Assembly: GCA_003483675.1 (NCBI GenBank)
Contig: DMYK01000618.1
Span: forward strand, 12,319-26,653
Source of the DNA: Microcoleaceae cyanobacterium UBA11344
Lineage (GTDB): Bacteria > Cyanobacteriota > Cyanobacteriia > Cyanobacteriales > Microcoleaceae
DNA length: 14,335 nt
Direction of reading: 5' to 3'
Within the stretch, counting starts at the first letter, position 1; every line of letters starts with the position of its first letter. Made by a program: the position numbers and the translations under genes. Positions 7,051 through 14,335 of this stretch are shown here, in pieces. A model generated the notes under the pieces. That model was not told where the DNA came from. It searched no databases and worked only from the letters and a program-made list of their open reading frames with translations.

Positions 7051-7293
7051 CTAGTCAAAGGAAGGATCTGTATACCATTTTTTCAGATTCTCGTACCATT
7101 GCATTACTTGCTCGTGTTCCTCAATTAACTTAGGAGAAGCTCCTTCTTTTTGGTAATCTAGGTACGAATCATTGTGCTGAAATTCACAACTAACGTGATA
7201 GCCTCGCGGTAAAGTCTTCCAATAAGTTGCTTCCCAGGGTTCCAAGACATTCCAATTTTCGGTTCCTGGGATATGTTCATACATGAAAAGCAA
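7051..7293 (-). CDS. Small orphan protein after the Rhs gene (possible immunity-type remnant)
   Basis: This is an unrecognised small acidic, Trp/Tyr-rich soluble protein, about 77-80 residues: EHIPGTENWNVLEPWEA, then HVSCEFQHNDSYLDYQKEG and VMQWYENLKKWYTDPSFD. The longest form starts at TTG 7293, and an ATG at 7284 gives 77 residues. The reading frame immediately upstream is the same frame as the 38-residue ORF that ends at TGA 7302-7300, with only two sense codons (GAG CAT) between that TGA and the TTG. It therefore reads like the second half of one roughly 120-residue protein split by a stop codon. Its position right after a truncated Rhs gene is where immunity genes of polymorphic toxins usually sit. 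That role is inference only, as no immunity family is recognised. Confidence 0.55.
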   Translation of the reverse strand: MLFMYEHIPGTENWNVLEPWEATYWKTLPRGYHVSCEFQHNDSYLDYQKEGASPKLIEEHEQVMQWYENLKKWYTDPSFD

Positions 7294-7299
7294 ATGCTC

Positions 7300-7416
7300 T
7301 CAAGCCAGCAATTGCTCTAGGATTTCTCGCTGAGTACCAAGAATTCCTTCTTCATAATCAGGGAATATCTGGCGAAAATTAACAATAAAAAACTTATTCC
7401 AATCAGGATCAGCCAT
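7300..7416 (-). CDS. 38-residue ORF overlapping the Rhs 3' end; upstream half of the split small gene
   Basis: ATG 7416 opens a 38-codon frame (MADPDWNKFFIVNFRQ, then FPDYEEGILGTQREILEQLLA) that ends in TGA. It overlaps the last 100 bp of the Rhs reading frame in a different frame. Its composition (D, W, F, Y, E, amphipathic helices) is far more protein-like than the hydrophobic Rhs tail that shares this DNA, so I take this as the real frame here. Reading through the TGA continues in frame into the 7051-7293 ORF. GGGAA lies close to the ATG but at poor spacing. It could also be the remnant tail of an Rhs C-terminal domain. Confidence 0.45.
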   Translation of the reverse strand: MADPDWNKFFIVNFRQIFPDYEEGILGTQREILEQLLA

Positions 7417-10400
7417 TGCTTCCCATCGGCATCGTACTCATAATTGTAAACACCATCATAATTCAACTGATTGTTATTTCCAGTCTGATATCCAGAATTA
7501 GTTCGACTCCCATTATCATCATAACTGTAACTCTCATCACTCTGAGAACTGTAATCTGCACCAGTCAACTGATCTCGTTTGTCATAACTGTAATTGGTAC
7601 TACCATCAGGCGAAGTAAATCCAGTCACTCGATTAGCAAAATCGTAAGTCCAAGCATAATTAGCTAAGGTCACATTTTCCTTACCGTGACTCAACCGAGT
7701 TAAACGACCCACACTGTCATAAACATACTCGCTTGAGGTCACCAAACCCGTCCCATCTAAATCGCTATAACGAGTAACATCCTTAGTTTTACCCGCCGCA
7801 TCATAACTCATATCCACCCGCTTGGAACTTACCCCATTGCCGCTTTGAGTAATCCGAGTCACCCGGTTCCCATCATCATAAGTAAAAGACTTCGTTCCCC
7901 GCAATTGACCGTTAATTGTATCCGTCACCGAAATCGGATTATTAACATTATTGTAGGTATACTTCAACAACACATTTGGCACGTTGGGAGTTCCCGCATT
8001 ATCAACAGTTTCCAAATTGCCAGCCAAATCGTAAGTCAAGGTATAACTTGCATCGGGGTCATTAATAGTTTTAAGCTGACCTGCTGCATCGTAAGTTGAA
8101 GTAATTATCCGAATCGGAGTGTTAGCTGAATTCAGCCATTGTTCCTCTGTTGGACGGTTGAGTTTGTCGTATACAAACTTGCGAGTGCGGTTATTTCCGT
8201 CTTTAGCTGTTATCAAATTACCTACAGAATCGTAGGTGTAGCTGCGAGTGCGGTTTAGCGGTTGATTAGTTTCAGTTATGAGGCGATTTAATTCATCGTA
8301 GGCGAAGGTTGTTTTGTTATTTGAAGGGTCAGTGAGGGAACTGACATTGCCGATATTATCGTAAGCGGTAGTTGTCGTTTTGTAGAGATCCTCAGTGACT
8401 GTTGTTTGGCGGTTTAAAGCATCGTAACCGTAGCGATTGGTGTTGCCCAAACCGTCAGTGACAGAAGTAACGTTGCTGTTAACATCGTATTCGGTAGAAA
8501 CTTGGTTGCCGATGGGGTCGATGACGGAAGTAGTTCGGTCTTTTGTATCGTAAGTATATGTAGTTTTTTGCCCCAATTCATTGGTGAATGCGAGGAGGTT
8601 GCCATTAGCATCGTAGATGGATTTTGTGGTATTATTGAGAGGGTCTTTGGTGTCGGTTTGCCGATTTAGAGCGTCGTAATTGTATTCGATGGAGTGGTTG
8701 AGGGCATCGGTAATTTTAGTTTGATTGCCGGCTTTGTCGTAAGTGTAGGTAGTAGCGTTGAGTTTGGGATCGGTGACTGTTTTTTGGCGATTTAAAGCAT
8801 CGTAGGTAAAGGAAGTCTTGCGAAGTAGCGGGTCAGTAACCGATTTGAGAGTGCCACCTTTATTGTACTCGGATGTTGTGACATTATTGAGTGGATCGAT
8901 GATTTTAGTTGGACGATTTCTGGCATCGTAAACATATTGAGTTTTATTACTATTCCCATCAACTTCAGCAGTAACATTCCCAACTAAATCGTACTCAGTT
9001 TTACTCGTACTAGCAGTAGTCTGTGCCCCTTCAATAACATCCGTCCGCCTTCCCAACTCATCATACTTGTACTCATTGCGGTGGTCATTCGCATCAACTT
9101 GAGCCACCATTTGATTTGCCGCGTCATACTCAAAACGAGTAACTTTCTCACTAGCATCAACCTCTCGAATCAACCGTCCCCGCGCATCATAAACCTTATT
9201 AGTTCGATTCCCATTAGCATCAATATTTCCTGTCAAATTATTATCCGCATCATACCGCATCTTCTCCACAGTACCATCAGGATTCACCGTCTCCACCAAC
9301 CGATTCCGACTGTCATACCGATACTCAGTCCTCCTTCCCAACGGGTCAACCATCAACACCTGATTCCCATTCTTATCATACTCGTAACTCGTCACCGGAG
9401 AACTCAAAGGTCCGCTACCATCCGGGTCAGCCGCCGTCACCTTAACCAACTGATTCATGATATTATACTCAGACTCAGTACGGTTCCCCTTCTCATCAAT
9501 TACCGCCGTCTGATTACCCCCACCATCATATTCAAACTGCTGCGTTGCTTCGTCAGGAGTCCCCTTAGCAAACGTCGTCTTCTTCAACAGATTCATCGCA
9601 TCATATTCGTACTCAGTGCGGATGTTATTTTCATCAATAACTGCCTTTTGATTCCCCGCAACATCGTACTCAAACTGCTGCACCGCTTCATCAACAGTAC
9701 CCTTAGCAACAGTAATCTTAACCAACTGGTCTTGAGGGTTATAATCGTAATCAGTCACCCGTCCGTTCGGGTCAGTTTCAATGTCAATTAGATTTTTATT
9801 TGTGTAGGTATAGCTAGTAACAACATCATCGCTGTCACCAACAGCACCTACTACGTTTGTCACTTTTATTCTGTTACCAGTAAGCGGGTCAATTTCGTAA
9901 AGAGTTTGGCGGCCTAATTCATCAGTTTCGCTGGTTACTTGATTGAAAATTGGGTCATAAGTATAACTCCGCTTACCAGTACCACCTCCCTGTTCGTTTC
10001 TCACAGTATTATTGAGACTGACAGAAAAGCCGTTATAACCACTCAAAACCAGATCCAAATCGCCATCTAAGTCAAGGTCTTCTAATGCAACAGATGACGA
10101 GTAGCTGTAACCAGTATTATCAGTGGGACTTGATAGTATACCGCTGCCATTATTTAACATGATACTCTCTGAACCGTAACCGCTGCCAGAAACAATCACA
10201 TCTAAATCATCATCTAAATCCAAATCCCCTATAGCTACGGATGTAGGATCAATATTAGACCTAAGTGGGTAATTAGTTGCCACAGCGAAAGAACCATTGC
10301 TATTCCCCAATAATACAGATGGAATAGAGCCGTTTCCGCTACCTCGACTAGCCGTAACGATATCATTTCTGCCATCTTTATTGATATCTCCTACAGCTAC

Positions 10401-12443
10401 GCTACTCGCCCCATAACCTACTGCATAATTAGTTTGAGCAGCAAAAGTGCCATTACCATTACCCAATAATACTGACACACTGCCATTTGAATTAGTCCCA
10501 GAGGGACTGGCACTAATAATGTCTAAGTTGCCATCCTTATCTAAATCCTTCAAACTTATAGATTCCGGCCCAGAATTTGCAGAATTTAGCGGTATATCGG
10601 TTCGGGAAAAAGAACCGCTGCTGTTCCTCAAAAGCACTGATATATTGTTGTTATAAGTATTGGCCGTAACGAGATCATTCTTGCCGTCCTTATTGAGATC
10701 TTCCACAGCTACGGATACGGCTCCATAACCTACTGTATAATTGGTTTGAGTACCGAAATTACCATTGCCATCGCCCAATAATACTGATACTCTACCGCTA
10801 TCGGGACTCGTGCCCCCATAAGGATTGGCAGTAACGATATCGTTTTTGCCGTCCCCATTTACATCCCCTACAGCTACAGATGTTGGCTGGTCTGCCACAG
10901 GATAATCTTTTGGGGGAGCAAAAGTACCGTCGCCATTTCCAGGTAGCACTGATACATGATTACTATAACGATTGGCAGTAATAATATCAGGAGTTCCATC
11001 ATCATTGACATCTTTGATTGTTGCTACCGTAGGAGATGCCCCAACTGTATAGTAAGTCTTAGCAGCAAACAACTGATCGTCGTTGTTATTTGGGGGTGGT
11101 TGAGGCGTACCGGAAAGGGAATCTGAAATGCTTTTCACATTCCCTTTAGCATCGTACTCGTAAGAGGTAGTATTGCCCCGCGCGTCGGTTCTTTTCGTCA
11201 CCAACAAATTCTGATTTCGCTCAAAGGTAGGTTTATTCCCCCCTCCATCTACCGCTGAAACAACTTGACCTGTTTGGTCGAGAATCTGAGTAATTACGCC
11301 ACCGCTACCATCAGCATAACTTGCTTCTACCGCACCTAAAGGTTGAGCTACAGGCGCATTCAAAGGATTAGTTGTATCCTCCTTCCGATCAAGTCCTTGT
11401 ACCTGTATCGGTGCCACCTGCAACTGCGAACCATCCTTGCGAATTCCCCCTGTTGCCCTACCTGCAAAATCGTATAATGTTTGTTCGGAAAATCCTCGTT
11501 TGTCTATCTCTTTTGTGATGTGACGTTCGGTGTCGTAGCTAAACGTCCGCGCTTTGGTATCGGGGTCAACAATCTTTTGCAGATTGCCTGCTGTATCGTA
11601 TTCTAGTTGGGTAGTGCGTCCGGCTGGGTCAATTATTTCGCTGACTTTACCATTCACATAGGCGAAAGTTGTTGACAGCCAGGCTGGGTAAACAATTCGA
11701 GCGATTTTTGCGGCTGGATTGTAAACGTATTTAGTCTCGTTTCCCTCCGGTTCTTTGACTGAAATTAAGTGATTGGCAGAATTGAAACTGTAAACTGTTT
11801 TGTCTTTTAAGGTGCGTCGGAACGTTCCGTCACTCAGCTTTTCTAACCTCGAAAAATCCCCTGGCGGCGCTCCGTAAACTCCGATAGTAGTTGTCGGCGC
11901 GTCAAATACTAATTCACCGCCATCGCCATCTATTAAGAGAACTAATTTGTCAGGATTTTCTACTAATTCCTGCCATCCAGCTATTCCCCAACCGCTGCCG
12001 AAGGGACTGTTAATTGTGTTGACATTAAGCAGTTTTCCTTTGTTGTCGCTTGATGAACCTGCAAAGATTGTGCCTGTGAATTGGCGAATTCCGGTGGTGA
12101 GGGTGTAGTCGTATTGTCCTGATGGTAGGGAACTCATATCTGCTTGCAGGGCGGCATCTATTGTGCCTCCTGCTTGAGGTATTGACCATAGGTGTTCGCC
12201 GCCGTCTAAACCGTATTCTCCGCCCTTAAATCCGGGAATTTGGTATTGCAAATTACCGCGACTTAGGTTCAATTCAGCGATGAGTCTTTGTTGGGGATTG
12301 TAGGTGATGTTATCGTAGCCGAAGTGGACGATCTGTCTGGGGTCTGCTCTGAGAGAATCGTAGGTTAGAGTTAAGCTGCGGGTTTCTCCCATTGATGGGT
12401 AGGAGACGAGGTTGTGGGTTTCGATAACAGCGCCGGAGTGCAT
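7317..12443 (-). CDS. Rhs/YD-repeat protein with inserted FG-GAP propeller, truncated at the C-terminus
   Basis: This 1708-residue frame holds the YD-repeat shell of an Rhs-type protein. The N-terminal part (VEMHSGAVIETHNLVSYPS, then LTLTYDSLRADPRQI) is the usual lead-in of large cyanobacterial Rhs proteins. YD repeats (YxYDxxGNxxxxxD) occupy residues about 200-450 and 815-1675. Residues about 453-813 are a seven-repeat FG-GAP/VCBS block. In Rhs systems the repeats form a shell around a C-terminal toxin. Here the conserved core end (DHLGS and RxRYYDPxxGRF motifs) and any toxin tip are absent. After YEYDADGK the last 33 residues are a hydrophobic run that appears to be out-of-frame sequence. 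The ATG at 12443 is not the natural start: the frame is open upstream to the G-run at 12506-12511, reading RNPKDKCNECKAKGGL, and joins the preceding fragment after a one-base correction. It is probably secreted or surface-linked. Confidence 0.88.
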   Translation of the reverse strand: MHSGAVIETHNLVSYPSMGETRSLTLTYDSLRADPRQIVHFGYDNITYNPQQRLIAELNLSRGNLQYQIPGFKGGEYGLDGGEHLWSIPQAGGTIDAALQADMSSLPSGQYDYTLTTGIRQFTGTIFAGSSSDNKGKLLNVNTINSPFGSGWGIAGWQELVENPDKLVLLIDGDGGELVFDAPTTTIGVYGAPPGDFSRLEKLSDGTFRRTLKDKTVYSFNSANHLISVKEPEGNETKYVYNPAAKIARIVYPAWLSTTFAYVNGKVSEIIDPAGRTTQLEYDTAGNLQKIVDPDTKARTFSYDTERHITKEIDKRGFSEQTLYDFAGRATGGIRKDGSQLQVAPIQVQGLDRKEDTTNPLNAPVAQPLGAVEASYADGSGGVITQILDQTGQVVSAVDGGGNKPTFERNQNLLVTKRTDARGNTTSYEYDAKGNVKSISDSLSGTPQPPPNNNDDQLFAAKTYYTVGASPTVATIKDVNDDGTPDIITANRYSNHVSVLPGNGDGTFAPPKDYPVADQPTSVAVGDVNGDGKNDIVTANPYGGTSPDSGRVSVLLGDGNGNFGTQTNYTVGYGAVSVAVEDLNKDGKNDLVTANTYNNNISVLLRNSSGSFSRTDIPLNSANSGPESISLKDLDKDGNLDIISASPSGTNSNGSVSVLLGNGNGTFAAQTNYAVGYGASSVAVGDINKDGRNDIVTASRGSGNGSIPSVLLGNSNGSFAVATNYPLRSNIDPTSVAIGDLDLDDDLDVIVSGSGYGSESIMLNNGSGILSSPTDNTGYSYSSSVALEDLDLDGDLDLVLSGYNGFSVSLNNTVRNEQGGGTGKRSYTYDPIFNQVTSETDELGRQTLYEIDPLTGNRIKVTNVVGAVGDSDDVVTSYTYTNKNLIDIETDPNGRVTDYDYNPQDQLVKITVAKGTVDEAVQQFEYDVAGNQKAVIDENNIRTEYEYDAMNLLKKTTFAKGTPDEATQQFEYDGGGNQTAVIDEKGNRTESEYNIMNQLVKVTAADPDGSGPLSSPVTSYEYDKNGNQVLMVDPLGRRTEYRYDSRNRLVETVNPDGTVEKMRYDADNNLTGNIDANGNRTNKVYDARGRLIREVDASEKVTRFEYDAANQMVAQVDANDHRNEYKYDELGRRTDVIEGAQTTASTSKTEYDLVGNVTAEVDGNSNKTQYVYDARNRPTKIIDPLNNVTTSEYNKGGTLKSVTDPLLRKTSFTYDALNRQKTVTDPKLNATTYTYDKAGNQTKITDALNHSIEYNYDALNRQTDTKDPLNNTTKSIYDANGNLLAFTNELGQKTTYTYDTKDRTTSVIDPIGNQVSTEYDVNSNVTSVTDGLGNTNRYGYDALNRQTTVTEDLYKTTTTAYDNIGNVSSLTDPSNNKTTFAYDELNRLITETNQPLNRTRSYTYDSVGNLITAKDGNNRTRKFVYDKLNRPTEEQWLNSANTPIRIITSTYDAAGQLKTINDPDASYTLTYDLAGNLETVDNAGTPNVPNVLLKYTYNNVNNPISVTDTINGQLRGTKSFTYDDGNRVTRITQSGNGVSSKRVDMSYDAAGKTKDVTRYSDLDGTGLVTSSEYVYDSVGRLTRLSHGKENVTLANYAWTYDFANRVTGFTSPDGSTNYSYDKRDQLTGADYSSQSDESYSYDDNGSRTNSGYQTGNNNQLNYDGVYNYEYDADGKQWLILIGISFLLLIFARYSLIMKKEFLVLSEKS
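9533..9808 (-). repeat. Tandem 138-bp duplication inside the YD-repeat region
   Basis: Two adjacent 46-codon modules share 27 of 46 residues by my count. The blocks AKGTxDEAxQQFEYD and GNQxAVIDE recur at an exact 138-bp offset (for example, plus-strand caaactgctg at 9533 and 9671). Each module spans two YD repeats. A third, more diverged and longer unit (SEYNIMNQLVKVT) follows on the coding strand. This is local unequal duplication of the shell. Confidence 0.7.
10020..11080 (-). other. Seven FG-GAP/VCBS repeats (predicted seven-bladed beta-propeller) within the Rhs gene
   Basis: Seven repeats of about 49-55 residues each carry an integrin-like calcium loop. In coding order these are VNDDGTPDIITA, VNGDGKNDIVTA, LNKDGKNDLVTA, LDKDGNLDIISA, INKDGRNDIVTA, LDLDDDLDVIVSG and LDLDGDLDLVLSG. 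Each is linked by a VLLGNGNGTF-type strand and a TSVAVGD-type strand. Seven is the number that closes an integrin-alpha-like propeller. The block is bounded by a PPPNNNDD linker on the N-terminal side and GGGTGK on the C-terminal side. YD repeats resume on both sides. Confidence 0.85.
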
Positions 12444-12450
12444 TTCTACT

Positions 12451-12891
12451 TCAGAGGTTAAGCCGCCTTTTGCTTTGCATTCGTTGCACTTGTCTTTGGG
12501 ATTGCGGGGGGTCTTGACCCGGATTTCTGGGCGAAGGTGCTGGTGGGGCGAAGAAGTGCCAACTGCTGTTGCGGATGCCCCCGGAAACGGTTTCTATGGC
12601 ACTTCCGTCAGCGGTGACTTTACCGGTACCCACATTGTCGAAGAAGCCAGTTGTCGGGTTAATCGACCACAAATCCATCGTGCTATTTGGTGCGTATCCC
12701 GCGCGGTTGGGCAAGGAAAGGGGGGCCGGAGTGGTAAACACCATATCTCCCGGCTGAATGGTGACTACTAAGTCGGTATGCAGGTTGGGTGGTAGGGCGG
12801 CGGGGGTTAATTCTGTGGGGAACTTCGGTGATGCTGAGGTTTTCGGTGTAGGGGTTGCCTTCAGCGTCTTTGAGGGAACCGGCTTTGACAA
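12451..12891 (-). pseudogene. Middle fragment of the frameshifted Rhs-locus gene
   Basis: This frame carries the genuine coding sequence only between the two breaks (about 12816 to 12512): PTELTPAALPPNLHTDLVV, then QPGDMVFTTPAPLSLPNRAG and SSWHFFAPPAPSPRNPG. Upstream of the CCCC run (plus strand 12817-12820) the real sequence is in the frame of the 12683-14335 piece. Downstream of the C6 run (plus strand 12506-12511) it is in the Rhs frame. Removing one C from each run joins all three pieces: SITEVP-TELTPAALPP at the first, and PGQDP-RNPKDKCNEC at the second. The fragment is the linker between the N-terminal surface domains and the Rhs shell. The ATG at 12891 is not a real start. Confidence 0.7.
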
Positions 12892-14335
12892 ATACGGAGG
12901 CTTTGGGGATGGCTGTGGTGGTGACGGTGGTGTCGGCGGCTGGGTTGATGGTTTTGCCGTTGGCGGTGTCGAGCGGCGGCAGGTAAATCGGACGAGAGAT
13001 AACGTTGTTAACGTTGGAGTAGACTTCGTGTCCTAATAATAGGGGCAGTTTTTCGGCGATAAAGGGGTAGCTGGAGGGGCCGGTAATGCTGTCGCCGTAA
13101 ATTTTTAGGGTGTCTGGTGGCACTAATTCGGGAAGTCCCAGCTCAGCCAAGCCGGGAAATTCCAGTCGCAGAATTTCAAAGGAACCGTCGGCGGCAGTAA
13201 ATGCCCGCACGTCGCCGAGTCCCACCAACACACCTGCTAGGGGTTCATTGTTGGTGTTTTGAATTACTCCTGAAATACGGGTGTTGCCGACAGTGGAAGC
13301 CGTAACGTTGACTGTGACGGGTTTAGTGGTTTCTAAAACTCCGTCGCTGGCGACTACTGTAAAGTTGTAGGTGCCGATTTCTTGGGGAGTGGGAGAAATT
13401 TCTAGGGTACCGTTGCCGGAGATTTTGCTTGTGGGTAAGGGAGTGGACGATTTGATAGCAAAGCTAATGGGGTCGCCGTCGGGGTCGGTTGCGGTGAGGG
13501 GCAGTTTGAATGTCTCTCCGATTTTAACGTCGATGGGAGCGATCGCAGCCAAATTCGGGGCTTGATTGGCGGTACCGGCAATGGCGGTAGCGGTGAGGGA
13601 AAATTTCTGAAAGTTGGGATTGCTGATGACTAATTCTACAGGGTCTGAAATCGCTCCGGCATCTAATCCCCCGGTGGGAATTGCACCGCGCAAATTGATG
13701 TAGGGTTTGCCGTTGCTGTCGGTACCGTCGGGATTTTGCAGGGTTACTCCGGCTGGCAAATTGGGGAAAACTACTGCGACGTTGCGACTGACGGGGCTGC
13801 CTGTATTTTGTACCTGTACTGATGCTTTGTAGTTGCCGGTGGCAGGGTCGAATAGTACCTGACTGAAGTTTACTTTTAAATCGGGGGCTGCTGTCAGGTT
13901 GCTGGTATTGAGACTGCCACCGCTGGCGGTTTTGTTCTGGGCTGGCTGGAAGACTGGGCTGGTGGTACCTTCTTCATCGATGGTGTTGGTGAGGTTCCTG
14001 ACTTCTACGGTACTGCCGGTATCGGTGTCGCTGTCGATTAATCTGAACAGCAGATTACCGCTGCTGCTGTTTTTCAAACTGCTTAAATCGATTTCTACGG
14101 TGTCGCCGCTGTACCGCACTTGTCCGGGTACGAATTCGGCTTTACTGCCGGCTAGGGAAAACAGTGGTGTTCCGGGGCTTCCTCCGTCCAGTAGGGTTTG
14201 GTTGGGGTCGCTTGGGGAAACGAGGTAAATTTGGAACAAGTCTTCAATTGCTGAAGCTGTATCTGTTTTGTCGAAGTCGGCTTTGAGCTGGAACCGCAGA
14301 GTGCGGCTGCCTGTGGCTTGCCCTAGCTGTACGGG
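12683..14335 (-). CDS. N-terminal part of the giant Rhs-locus protein (5' end outside the window, frameshifted)
   Basis: The frame is open to the right edge of the window, adding 32 residues (PVQLGQATGSRTLRFQLKAD...) before the TTG at 14239, so the gene begins outside. Numbered from that TTG, residues about 118-225 are a CARDB-like beta domain (PDLKVNFSQVLFDP). Residues 226-316 are a cadherin/Ig-like module with ATDPDGDPISF, ending VVASDGVLETTKPVTVNV. Residues 320-360 are a carboxypeptidase-regulatory-like module (ISGVIQNTNNEPLAGVLVGLG, then AADGSFEI). Residues 375-474 continue toward the Rhs lead-in. Real homologous sequence ends at SITEVP, at the CCCC run (12817-12820). The last 44 or so residues (HRINPRRPTTQP onward) are out-of-frame readthrough. 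It is probably extracellular or cell-surface, judged from the domains, but no signal peptide is inside the window. Confidence 0.8.
   Translation of the reverse strand, partial: PVQLGQATGSRTLRFQLKADFDKTDTASAIEDLFQIYLVSPSDPNQTLLDGGSPGTPLFSLAGSKAEFVPGQVRYSGDTVEIDLSSLKNSSSGNLLFRLIDSDTDTGSTVEVRNLTNTIDEEGTTSPVFQPAQNKTASGGSLNTSNLTAAPDLKVNFSQVLFDPATGNYKASVQVQNTGSPVSRNVAVVFPNLPAGVTLQNPDGTDSNGKPYINLRGAIPTGGLDAGAISDPVELVISNPNFQKFSLTATAIAGTANQAPNLAAIAPIDVKIGETFKLPLTATDPDGDPISFAIKSSTPLPTSKISGNGTLEISPTPQEIGTYNFTVVASDGVLETTKPVTVNVTASTVGNTRISGVIQNTNNEPLAGVLVGLGDVRAFTAADGSFEILRLEFPGLAELGLPELVPPDTLKIYGDSITGPSSYPFIAEKLPLLLGHEVYSNVNNVISRPIYLPPLDTANGKTINPAADTTVTTTAIPKASVFVKAGSLKDAEGNPYTENLSITEVPHRINPRRPTTQPAYRLSSHHSAGRYGVYHSGPPFLAQPRGIRTK

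Noticed and set aside
7317..7416. C-terminal membrane segment of the Rhs protein (LILIGISFLLLIFARYSL)
   Set aside because: It is read out of frame over the start of the small downstream gene, and the alternative frame is far more protein-like. The hydrophobicity is most likely an artefact.
9081..9791. 236-codon plus-strand frame inside the Rhs gene
   Set aside because: It is a shadow of the repetitive YD coding sequence, rich in Ile/Leu/Ser/Arg without any domain. The minus-strand frame is clearly the real one.
12758..13036. Gly/Val-rich plus-strand frame opposite the Rhs-locus gene
   Set aside because: It is an antisense shadow with low-complexity composition and has no start signal.

Overview
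The window comes from a filamentous cyanobacterium, probably an Oscillatoriales relative of the Microcoleus/Oscillatoria type. The evidence is an allophycocyanin core operon (apcA-apcB-apcC) with near-canonical proteins, a cyanobacterial FtsW, intergenic heptanucleotide tandem arrays, and HIP1 palindromes (GCGATCGC at 4641, 5207 and 13539). The genus is an inference.

Layout. Positions 258-1871 (+) hold apcA, apcB and apcC, which encode the two pigment subunits and the small linker of the phycobilisome core. The operon closes with a clear intrinsic terminator at 1901-1928. Positions 1971-2780 (-) encode an unnamed protein with an N-terminal winged-helix-like region, a sigma-region-4-like helix-turn-helix, a charged linker and a C-terminal zinc ribbon. 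It is convergent with apcC and divergent from ftsW (3014-4234, +), the septal peptidoglycan polymerase. A Crp/Fnr-type regulator (4361-5017, -) and a glycosyltransferase/sulfotransferase fusion (5230-6885, -) follow.

From about 7050 to the right edge, everything readable on the minus strand belongs to one very large Rhs/YD-repeat surface or polymorphic-toxin-like locus. Its gene enters from beyond 14335. It encodes Ig/cadherin-like and carboxypeptidase-regulatory-like domains, then a long YD-repeat shell with a seven-repeat FG-GAP/VCBS beta-propeller inserted in it. The gene is broken twice, each time by one apparent extra base in a C homopolymer of the coding strand (12817-12820 and 12506-12511). 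The Rhs shell stops before the usual conserved core end and toxin tip. It runs out of frame into the start of a small downstream gene, which is itself split by an in-frame TGA. This looks like a decayed or rearranged Rhs tip with an orphan, possibly immunity-type, remnant.

The most noteworthy items are: the damaged Rhs locus with its inserted propeller and deletion-like 3' junction; the winged-helix/HTH/zinc-ribbon protein; the GT2-sulfotransferase fusion; the complementary period-7 arrays between apcA and apcB; and alternating GC-skew blocks in the right half that do not follow gene orientation.
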